This document shows, piece by piece, positions 9,237-16,307 of a stretch of 64,000 nt of DNA. Position 1 is the stretch's first letter. Every line of letters begins with the position of its first letter. The notes below the pieces were generated by a model, which saw only the letters and a list, made by a program, of their open reading frames with translations, ran no database searches and was not told the DNA's origin. Origin of the DNA: Bacteroidetes bacterium GWA2_40_15 (GTDB lineage Bacteria > Bacteroidota > Bacteroidia > Bacteroidales > VadinHA17); contig MENI01000020.1 of the NCBI GenBank assembly GCA_001768195.1, positions 1 through 64,000 of the forward strand, in the 5' to 3' direction. Made by a program: the position numbers and the translations under genes.

Positions 9237-10889
9237 ATGAGAATTTCTGTTTCGCAGCTCAATTACCATATCGGGAACTTCGATCTCAATAAGTCACTGA
9301 TATGCAAGGCAATAACGAAGGCAAGAGAGGCAGGATCAGAACTGGTAATATTCTCCGAGCTCTGCATTTCAGGATACCCGCCCCTCGATCTTCTTGATCG
9401 TTATGATTTTATTGAGAAATGCAATCAGACGGTAAATGAAATTGCTGCTGAATGTCATGGAATTAAAGCTATTATAGGATCTCCTACAATAAATCCAAAA
9501 CCGGAGGGTAAAAAGCTTTATAATTCCGCCCTGGTCCTTTCCGAAGGGGAGATAATTTTTACAGCCAGAAAAGCTCTCCTTCCCACATATGATATATTTG
9601 ATGAATACAGGTACTTTGAACCTGAAAAACGCTTTTCTGTTTTCTCACTTGATGGATTGAAGCTGGCGCTGACAATATGTGAAGACCTCTGGGATGAACA
9701 ACCTTTCGATAATAAATTTGAGAAAACAAGGCTTTACACAGTATCACCTATGGAAGAGCTGGTAAAGCAGAATCCTGATTTAATTATCAATATAGCCGCG
9801 TCTCCATTCTCATATACCAAAACAGAAGCCAGGGAGAATATTTTCAGAGACAAGGCCCGTAAATATGGTTTGCCGGTAATTTCAGTAAATCAGACCGGGG
9901 CAAATACCGAACTCATCTTCGACGGTGCTTCAGTAATTGTTGATCACAGGGGCGGGATATATAAAAAGCTGCCATACTTCGAAGAGAGAATAGAAACATT
10001 TGAAACTGATCACATAATTTCCGGTTCAGGCTCTTCAAAGGTTGAAAAGCCTGAAGAGATAGAACTTATTCATAAAGCTCTCGTAACAGGAATCAGTGAC
10101 TATTTCAGTAAGTCAGGGCTGAGAACTGCCATTCTGGGCTTATCGGGAGGGATCGACTCTGCAGTATGCCTCTGTCTTGCGAAAGAAGCTCTTGGCAATA
10201 AAAATATCAGATCGCTGCTTATGCCTTCACGGTATTCGTCGGAACATTCTGTAAATGATGCCGTTGAACTATCAGACAGACTTAATACAAAGTATGACAT
10301 AGTGAATATCGAGAAACCATTCCAGGCGTTTGAGGAGGATCTTGCCCCTCTCTTTAAGGGGCATGAAAAGGATGTTACAGAGGAAAATATTCAGGCAAGG
10401 GTAAGAGCCGTCATTCTGATGGCTGTATCAAACAAATTCGGAAGCATATTACTGAACACTTCAAATAAAAGTGAAGCGGCTGTAGGCTATGGAACACTGT
10501 ACGGTGACATGGCAGGCGGACTATCGGTAATCGGTGATGTATATAAAACTGATATCTACAGGCTTGCAGAGTATATCAACAGGGAAAATGAAATAATCCC
10601 TGTAAATATCATTAAAAAACTGCCGTCAGCAGAACTGAAGCCCGATCAGCTTGATTCGGATTCATTGCCGGAATACAGCATACTCGATAATATCCTTTAT
10701 AATTATATCGAATTGCAGAAACCGGCAGAACAGATAATTGAAGAAGGGGCAGACAGAGAGACAGTTTATAAAGTCATCAGGATGATCAACTACAATGAAT
10801 ATAAAAGGTACCAGGCTCCACCCATCCTCCGGATCTCATCAAAGGCTTTTGGTGCCGGCAGAAGGATGCCACTGGTTGCAAGATATTGA
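9237..10889 (+). CDS. nadE: Glutamine-dependent NAD+ synthetase
   Basis: This 550-residue two-domain enzyme makes NAD+ from deamido-NAD+, ATP and glutamine in the cytoplasm. Residues 1-265 form a nitrilase-type glutaminase with the Glu (FSELCISGYPP), Lys (RKALLPTYDIFDEYRYF) and Cys (TICEDLW, about residue 148) triad. Residues about 280-550 form the synthetase, with the P-loop LSGGIDSAV near residue 302 and the substrate motif 'NTSNKSE'. The length is that of the bacterial long form. It follows the barrel gene by 9 bp and is probably co-transcribed. Confidence 0.96.
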   Translation: MRISVSQLNYHIGNFDLNKSLICKAITKAREAGSELVIFSELCISGYPPLDLLDRYDFIEKCNQTVNEIAAECHGIKAIIGSPTINPKPEGKKLYNSALVLSEGEIIFTARKALLPTYDIFDEYRYFEPEKRFSVFSLDGLKLALTICEDLWDEQPFDNKFEKTRLYTVSPMEELVKQNPDLIINIAASPFSYTKTEARENIFRDKARKYGLPVISVNQTGANTELIFDGASVIVDHRGGIYKKLPYFEERIETFETDHIISGSGSSKVEKPEEIELIHKALVTGISDYFSKSGLRTAILGLSGGIDSAVCLCLAKEALGNKNIRSLLMPSRYSSEHSVNDAVELSDRLNTKYDIVNIEKPFQAFEEDLAPLFKGHEKDVTEENIQARVRAVILMAVSNKFGSILLNTSNKSEAAVGYGTLYGDMAGGLSVIGDVYKTDIYRLAEYINRENEIIPVNIIKKLPSAELKPDQLDSDSLPEYSILDNILYNYIELQKPAEQIIEEGADRETVYKVIRMINYNEYKRYQAPPILRISSKAFGAGRRMPLVARY

Positions 10890-10983
10890 CCTCATCCCCT
10901 AAATCACAAGACCCTTTCCCCTGGAAAAAGTGAGGTAAAATATTTAAAAGGAACGGAGGTTCAATACATGAGGGAATTTTTCG

Positions 10984-11008
10984 TACATTTGATATGTTTT
11001 ATAACATA
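10984..11008 (+). promoter_or_regulatory. Promoter -7 box plus dyad upstream of the Crp/Fnr regulator
   Basis: TACATTTG (10984-10991) matches TAnnTTTG. It is followed at once by the inverted repeat TATGTT-TTAT-AACATA (10993-11008), which would sit over the transcription start. A regulator binding there could act on its own promoter. The dyad is seen in the sequence. The autoregulation is inferred. Confidence 0.4.
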
Positions 11009-11015
11009 AATTACC

Positions 11016-11717
11016 ATGCAGTATACAGATCCTTATGTCGGGTATTGCCTCGAAGAACCATCTTCAATATTCAAAAGCCTCCACCTCAGGGATAAGGAGG
11101 CTATTGCCAGGAATCATTTTACTTTATCAGTAAAGAAGGGTGATTTCATTTACAAAGAAGGAGAAAAAGCAAAAGGAGTTATCTGCCTTGTTTCGGGCAA
11201 GTTAAAGATCTACCGTATTGGTGCAGGTGGAAGGGAACAGATACTTAAGCTTATGAAACCATCAGAAATGGCTGGCTTCAGAAATATTTTTCAAGCCGGT
11301 GTATGGAATGATTCTGCAGCAGCCATTGAAGATTCGATAGTATGTATCCTTGAAAGAAACAGTTTTGCAAATATACTGAAGCATAATTCCGAGTTTTCAT
11401 TTAAACTAATGAAATTACTCACTGACGAACTTACTTTCGCCCAGGACAGGATCATTTCTCTCACCCAGAAACATGTGAGGTCAAGGCTGGTCGAGACACT
11501 TCTTATGCTGGGCGAAATCTACGGTTTCGAGCCGGATGGCAATACAATAAATGCCTCCCTTTCGAGAGATGATATTGCACATCATTCAAATATGACAACA
11601 TCTAACGCTATCCGGACATTATCAAATCTTGCATCGGAATGTAAAATTGAATTAAAGAGGAGAAAAATACGCCTTCTCGATATTCCGGCACTGGAAATGA
11701 TAAGCAAATCGGGGTGA
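11016..11717 (+). CDS. Crp/Fnr-family transcriptional regulator
   Basis: A 233-residue cytoplasmic regulator. Residues about 30-130 form a cyclic-nucleotide-binding-like beta-roll (KKGDFIYKEGEKAKGVICLVSGKLKIYRIG). A long dimerisation helix follows (residues about 133-160). The C-terminal winged helix-turn-helix (about 180-228) contains SLSRDDIAHHSNMTTSNAIRTLSNL. It lacks the N-terminal Cys cluster of classical FNR, so it is not an obvious 4Fe-4S oxygen sensor, and the ligand is unknown. It is a single-gene unit ending 36 bp before the palindrome that borders murF-alr. Confidence 0.88.
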   Translation: MQYTDPYVGYCLEEPSSIFKSLHLRDKEAIARNHFTLSVKKGDFIYKEGEKAKGVICLVSGKLKIYRIGAGGREQILKLMKPSEMAGFRNIFQAGVWNDSAAAIEDSIVCILERNSFANILKHNSEFSFKLMKLLTDELTFAQDRIISLTQKHVRSRLVETLLMLGEIYGFEPDGNTINASLSRDDIAHHSNMTTSNAIRTLSNLASECKIELKRRKIRLLDIPALEMISKSG

Positions 11718-11753
11718 TTTTTTGATTTCCTGTATCACATTGGTGTTATGAAT

Positions 11754-11776
11754 GGACACGCCATGGCGTGTCCCTA
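11754..11776. repeat. Perfect palindrome at the murF-alr stop codon
   Basis: GGACACGCCATGGCGTGTCC (11754-11773) is a perfect 20-bp palindrome. On the right it continues as CTAC. Read on the minus strand, this starts GTAGGGACACGCC, and its TAG is the stop codon of murF-alr (complement of 11774-11776). A diverged relative with the same GTAGGGA edge and ATGCC core lies at 56085-56112 at another gene end. It may act as an RNA hairpin in the convergent gap between the Crp/Fnr gene and murF-alr. Confidence 0.8.
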
Positions 11777-14236
11777 CTCCCTGTAAAAGACCCTCTTAAC
11801 CCTTCCCGGTATCGAAGTCAGGATCTCATAGGGAATTGTTTCGCATATAGCGGCAATTTCATTAATCGAAATATTCTCACCGAATATTTCAGCAGTATCT
11901 CCTTCAATCGCTTCAACTCCTGTAATGTCAGCCATACACATATCCATGCATACATTGCCTATTATGGGAACTCTTTCGCCCCTGATAAAAAGACTCCCCT
12001 TCCCGTTTCCCATCTTCCTGCTGAGTCCATCAGCATAACCTGCCGGCAGAATAGCTATGATCCTTTCTTTATCTGACACATCGGTACATCCGTATCCTAC
12101 AGGCTCGCCTCCCCTGATGCTCTTGACCTGTGATATCCTTGTCCTGAAGCGGCCGGCCGGCTTCAGTGATATACCCCCGAATATGTCGGCTCCATATATA
12201 CCGATTCCCGGTCTGACCATCTCAAACTGATACTGCGGCATGCGAATAATACCTGCCGAATTAAGTATATGCCTGATAAAAGGATAACCTGTAGCTTCGC
12301 GTATCTTTGCAGCCGAGGCCAGGAAAATGCCAACCTGATTTCTGCTGAATTCATCAAGAGCAGCCTTTTCGCTTCCGGCAAGATGTGAAAAAACCGAAAT
12401 GATCCTGATACATTCTTTCAACTTTATAGAAGAGCCAAGGTCGTCGATCTCCTCCGGCATAAATCCAAGTCTGTGCATGCCGGTGTCGATCTTAATATGT
12501 ACAGGGTATCCTATTAAGCCATGTCTTTCAGCCTCTGAGGTAAAAGCTTCAAATGATGCAAAGCTGTACAACTCCGGTTCGAGCGAGTATCTGATCATTA
12601 AATCAGCCGATGAAGGATCGGGGTTCATGACCATTACAGGCAGTGTAACCCCTGTATTCCTTAGTTCAACTCCTTCATCAGCATATGCTACTGCCAGGTA
12701 GCTTACACGATGGTACTCAAGCAGTGAGGCTATCTCGGAAGATCCTGATCCATAAGCAAATGCCTTGACCATCGCCATAATCTTTGTCCCCGGATCAAGG
12801 TAACTCCTGAATACATTCAGGTTATGGGATATTGCATCTAGATTTATTTCAAGTACAGTCTGATGCACTTTCTGCTCAAGCACTCGTCCGATCTTTTCAA
12901 ATTCAAATACCCTCGCACCTTTCAGGAGTATAATCTCATTTCTGAAATCAAGTGATCCGATATTACTGATAAAATCATCGGTTGAATAGAAGAATCTGTC
13001 TTCGGTTCTGAAGAGATTCCTGTTTCCTGTAAGTGAACTTCCAATACCAACAAATCTGGTAATGCCGGCCTTCCTGAGAAGACCGGCCACTTCACCATAT
13101 AATTCCTCTTCAACTCTTCCGCTCTGCACAAAATCCGAAAGTATCAGGGTCGTCTTTTTACTGTTCTGTGACTTCAGGTAATCAAGAGCCATCCCGAGCG
13201 ATCCCGGATCGGAGTTATAATAATCCTCTATCAGCTGGCAGTTGTTAATTCCTCCCTTTATCTCCATCCTCATAGGTACCGAAACAAGTCCTTTCAGACC
13301 CTGTGCAATCAATTCTGATTCAACCCGTAAAAAGAGGCAGACTGCAGTTACCATAACTGCATTCTCTACGGATGCCCTGTCGTGGAAAGGGACAGTATAA
13401 ACATACTCTTCTCCGTTAAATGTAAGGGTGATCCCCGTTTTACCCTCAGGTTGAGTTGTGGCCTGTACAAAAATTGCAGCATTCTTATCCTTAAATGACC
13501 ATGATATCAGATCTTTGCTATTCAGATTATCGTCAAATTTAATAAGGTCATTTATAATCTCATAATCGCTGCAATATATTATAACAGAAGATTTTGAGAA
13601 GAGTTTTAACTTTTCTGCCGCCTTGGTCCGGTTATCAGTGAAGTTTTCACTATGAGCATCTCCTATGTTTGTAATAATTCCTATTTCAGGGTCGATGATA
13701 CGCTGAAGTTTCTCCATCTCTCCGGTCCGGGAGATCCCTGCTTCAAAAATGCCAATTCCGTATTTATCATCAAGTTTCCAGACTGAAAGGGGCACTCCTA
13801 TCTGGGAGTTATAGCTCCTGGGGCTTCTGATAACCGGCACCTTGATGCTCAGAATATCAGCGAGCCACTCTTTGACAATTGTTTTGCCGGCACTTCCTGT
13901 TATTGCAATTACCGTTGAGCCGAAGGCTTTTCTTTTCCAGGTTGCAAGAAGGTGAAGAGCTGTAATCGTATTATCAGTAAGTATAAACCCTGCGTCAGGG
14001 AATGAGGATATATTTTCAGGAAGCTTCTCCACAATAAAGACCCTAAGCCCCCTTTGATACAGATTTCCTATAAACTGGTGCCCATCATGATTTTTTCCGC
14101 TGATTGCTACAAAAGCAATCTCGTCAGAATAACTCACCTGTCTGCTGTCGGTAACAATATCACTTATAATCAGATCCGGAGAGCCTGACAATACTCCTTT
14201 AACAATTTCTGCGATTCCGGAAGAGGTGAGCTTCAC
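11774..14236 (-). CDS. Bifunctional MurF (UDP-MurNAc-tripeptide--D-Ala-D-Ala ligase) / alanine racemase
   Basis: An 820-residue fusion. Residues 1 to about 450 are MurF: a substrate-binding N-terminal domain, ATP loop AITGSAGKTIVKEWL near residue 118, and the Mur-ligase central and C-terminal domains. Residues about 455-820 are alanine racemase: an N-terminal TIM barrel with the PLP lysine in MVKAFAYGSG (about residue 491) and a C-terminal beta domain with the catalytic Tyr region GYGCTDV. The protein both makes D-Ala and adds D-Ala-D-Ala to the peptidoglycan precursor. The fusion is characteristic of Bacteroidota. It starts 3 bp after the tdk stop and is in its operon. Its TAG stop lies in a palindrome edge. 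Confidence 0.95.
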   Translation of the reverse strand: MKLTSSGIAEIVKGVLSGSPDLIISDIVTDSRQVSYSDEIAFVAISGKNHDGHQFIGNLYQRGLRVFIVEKLPENISSFPDAGFILTDNTITALHLLATWKRKAFGSTVIAITGSAGKTIVKEWLADILSIKVPVIRSPRSYNSQIGVPLSVWKLDDKYGIGIFEAGISRTGEMEKLQRIIDPEIGIITNIGDAHSENFTDNRTKAAEKLKLFSKSSVIIYCSDYEIINDLIKFDDNLNSKDLISWSFKDKNAAIFVQATTQPEGKTGITLTFNGEEYVYTVPFHDRASVENAVMVTAVCLFLRVESELIAQGLKGLVSVPMRMEIKGGINNCQLIEDYYNSDPGSLGMALDYLKSQNSKKTTLILSDFVQSGRVEEELYGEVAGLLRKAGITRFVGIGSSLTGNRNLFRTEDRFFYSTDDFISNIGSLDFRNEIILLKGARVFEFEKIGRVLEQKVHQTVLEINLDAISHNLNVFRSYLDPGTKIMAMVKAFAYGSGSSEIASLLEYHRVSYLAVAYADEGVELRNTGVTLPVMVMNPDPSSADLMIRYSLEPELYSFASFEAFTSEAERHGLIGYPVHIKIDTGMHRLGFMPEEIDDLGSSIKLKECIRIISVFSHLAGSEKAALDEFSRNQVGIFLASAAKIREATGYPFIRHILNSAGIIRMPQYQFEMVRPGIGIYGADIFGGISLKPAGRFRTRISQVKSIRGGEPVGYGCTDVSDKERIIAILPAGYADGLSRKMGNGKGSLFIRGERVPIIGNVCMDMCMADITGVEAIEGDTAEIFGENISINEIAAICETIPYEILTSIPGRVKRVFYRE

Positions 14237-14239
14237 TTA

Positions 14240-14821
14240 TTACTTCTTTATTGCTGCGTTATAACATCTTCTGCAGAGAGGCTCATAGATATTTTTCTCC
14301 CCCAGCAGTACAACCTGTGATTCATCACTCTTACGATATGAATACTGGGCAAGATTGCCACATCGTGTGCATATAGCATGGACTTTTGTAACATGTTCTG
14401 CTATTGCCAGCAATCCCGGCACAGGGCCGAAAGGCTTACCCATAAAATCCATGTCGAGACCTGCCACAATGATCCGTGTACCGTTATCGGCAAGCTGACT
14501 GCATACCTCAACCAATGAGTTATCAAAAAACTGTGCTTCATCAATAGCAATAACATCGGCATCACCTGCAAGGAGTAAAATGGATGAGGCATGGTCAACC
14601 GGAGTGGAAACAATTGATGTTTCATCATGCGATACTATACGTGTTTCGGAATACCGCTTATCAAGAGCCGGCTTGAAGATAACAACTTTTAATCCGGCAA
14701 ACTGAGCACGTCTCAGCCTTCTGATAAGCTCCTCGGTCTTTCCGGAGAACATTGAACCTGTAATCACTTCAACTGATCCCCGTGTACCGCTTCTTGCCGA
14801 TGAATTCTCAAGAAACTCCAT
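14240..14821 (-). CDS. tdk: Thymidine kinase
   Basis: A 193-residue type II thymidine kinase that phosphorylates deoxythymidine for salvage. The P-loop [19 protein letters not shown] is near residue 22, and the catalytic/Walker B region is [10 protein letters not shown] near residue 93. A zinc ribbon near the C-terminus is formed by CTRCG and CRRCY. The length is normal. The gene lies 3 bp upstream of murF-alr on the same strand. The 116-bp divergent gap to the 14938 gene holds a dyad and a promoter box for the other direction. Confidence 0.95.
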   Translation of the reverse strand: MEFLENSSARSGTRGSVEVITGSMFSGKTEELIRRLRRAQFAGLKVVIFKPALDKRYSETRIVSHDETSIVSTPVDHASSILLLAGDADVIAIDEAQFFDNSLVEVCSQLADNGTRIIVAGLDMDFMGKPFGPVPGLLAIAEHVTKVHAICTRCGNLAQYSYRKSDESQVVLLGEKNIYEPLCRRCYNAAIKK

Positions 14822-14867
14822 CTTTAAATAAAATCATTTACCCTCTCTTAAAACTGCATTTTCACAT

Positions 14868-14896
14868 TTCCACTTGTGGAATAATAGTTACTTTTG
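14868..14896 (+). promoter_or_regulatory. Operator-like dyad and -7 box upstream of the 14938 gene
   Basis: TTCCAC-TT-GTGGAA (14868-14881) is a 6-bp-arm dyad. It lies 7 bp upstream of TACTTTTG (14889-14896), a match to the Bacteroidota -7 box, with the ATG at 14938. The dyad occupies the -15 to -30 area, a plausible repressor site. No regulator can be assigned. Confidence 0.35.
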
Positions 14897-14937
14897 CAAA
14901 ATAAGGAAAATGGTTTGTTTTATTAACATCTGTTTGT

Positions 14938-15633
14938 ATGGATTTCAATGCAACCATCGATTTAATAATAAAAGATCTTAATGAGGCATGCTTAATCATT
15001 GATGATCTGAAAAATTATCCTGGGGTTCCGGAATTGCAGGTAGAGCTTGCCAAATCAAAATGCAAAAGTGCCGGAGATGTAATTGCCCTGCTCAAAAGTC
15101 TTAAGCAGCAGCCTGTTGAACCAAAAATCGTTAAAATTACTGAACCGCAGGTAAAAGTAGTTACTCCCGCAGAGGTAAAAGCAGCTGAACCTGTTGAGAT
15201 GTTTCATCAACCGGCCCCTTCTGAAGAGAAAAAGCCTCCCGTGAAATCTGTAAAATTAAAACAGGATGAACCACCGGAAAAGGCTAAGCAGGAATCTGCA
15301 ATTATGGCGGATAAATTCACCGGTAAAACAGCAAGTTTCAATGAAAGGCTGGGCACCAGGAAAAGTGAAGATGATGTTACTGAAATCATTAAGTCAAAAC
15401 ATATAAACAGCCTGAATGCAGCTATAGGAATAAATGACAGGTTCCTTTTCATAAGAGAGATATTCGATGGAAATAAAGATGCTTATGAACAGGCAATTTC
15501 AAAACTCGAAAAGACCGAAAATGAAGCAGATGCAAAAGCAGTTATTATAAGCTATACCGGCATTAATTCAGAAAATGAAGCAGTAAAGCAATTACTTGAT
15601 CTTGTGAAGCGTAAACTCACTCCTGATGAGTAA
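14938..15633 (+). CDS. Conserved hypothetical protein with acidic/proline-rich linker
   Basis: A 231-residue protein I do not recognise by name. Residues 1-60 are a helical domain. Residues about 61-125 are a low-complexity Pro/Lys/Glu linker (VEPKIVKITEPQVKVVTPAE). Residues about 130-231 are a second helical domain with SFNERLGTRKSEDDVTEIIKS and INSLNAAIGINDRFLFIREIF, a segment found in many Bacteroidota hypothetical proteins. There is no signal peptide, so it is probably cytoplasmic. Its last 8 bp overlap the rsmI start, indicating translational coupling and a possible link to ribosome maturation. A function should not be inferred beyond that. Confidence 0.75.
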   Translation: MDFNATIDLIIKDLNEACLIIDDLKNYPGVPELQVELAKSKCKSAGDVIALLKSLKQQPVEPKIVKITEPQVKVVTPAEVKAAEPVEMFHQPAPSEEKKPPVKSVKLKQDEPPEKAKQESAIMADKFTGKTASFNERLGTRKSEDDVTEIIKSKHINSLNAAIGINDRFLFIREIFDGNKDAYEQAISKLEKTENEADAKAVIISYTGINSENEAVKQLLDLVKRKLTPDE

Positions 15634-16300
15634 GCTTATCCTGGTGCCAACGCCCATTGGCAATCTTAAAGATATTACTTTCAGAGCGCTGGAAGCCCTC
15701 GAAAATGCTGATCTCATTCTTGCAGAAGATACACGACAGGCATCTAAGCTACTGAACCATTTTAATATTAAAACTCCTCTTCAATCGCATCATATGTTCA
15801 ACGAACATAAAAGTGTGGAGTCAATATGCAATAAACTGCTTTCCGGACAAACTATTGCTCTCGTTTCCGATGCCGGCACTCCAGGTATATCTGATCCCGG
15901 CTTCCTGCTTGTAAGGTCGTGCCTGGAGAAGGAGATCGCTGTAGAGACTCTTCCCGGTCCGACTGCCCTGATACCGGCCCTGGTTAATTCAGGCCTTCCA
16001 TCTGACAGGTTTTGCTTTGAAGGCTTCCTCCCACAAAAAAAAGGAAGAAATAAAAGATTGTCCGGATTGGAGGAGGAAACAAGAACAATGATCTTCTACG
16101 AATCTCCATACAGGCTGGTCAGGGCTCTCAGAGAGATGTCGGAACATTTCGGACCGGAACGGGAAGCATGCGTATCGAGAGAACTCAGCAAGATTTATGA
16201 GGAGAATGTAAGAGGAACATTGTCATTTCTTGCAGGCTACTATACTGATAAACCTCCAAAGGGAGAGATCGTTATAGTGGTATCAGGTAAAAAACTATAA
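15626..16300 (+). CDS. rsmI: 16S rRNA (cytidine(1402)-2'-O)-methyltransferase
   Basis: A 224-residue SAM-dependent methyltransferase of the tetrapyrrole methylase fold. Motifs are LVPTPIGNLKDITFRALEAL at the N-terminus, AEDTRQASKLLNHF, and the SAM-binding SDAGTPGISDPG near residue 80. It adds the 2'-O-methyl group at C1402 of the 16S rRNA decoding centre. It is shorter than the E. coli enzyme (about 286 residues) because the extra C-terminal domain is absent, as is usual in this phylum. It overlaps the preceding gene by 8 bp. Confidence 0.94.
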   Translation: MSKLILVPTPIGNLKDITFRALEALENADLILAEDTRQASKLLNHFNIKTPLQSHHMFNEHKSVESICNKLLSGQTIALVSDAGTPGISDPGFLLVRSCLEKEIAVETLPGPTALIPALVNSGLPSDRFCFEGFLPQKKGRNKRLSGLEEETRTMIFYESPYRLVRALREMSEHFGPEREACVSRELSKIYEENVRGTLSFLAGYYTDKPPKGEIVIVVSGKKL

Positions 16301-16307
16301 ACATTAT

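Noticed and set aside
10890..10935. Weak inverted repeat (CCTCA...TGAGG) after nadE
   Set aside because: Only a 5-bp outer arm pairs well. It may be a decayed repeat, but the pairing is not good enough to report as a feature.
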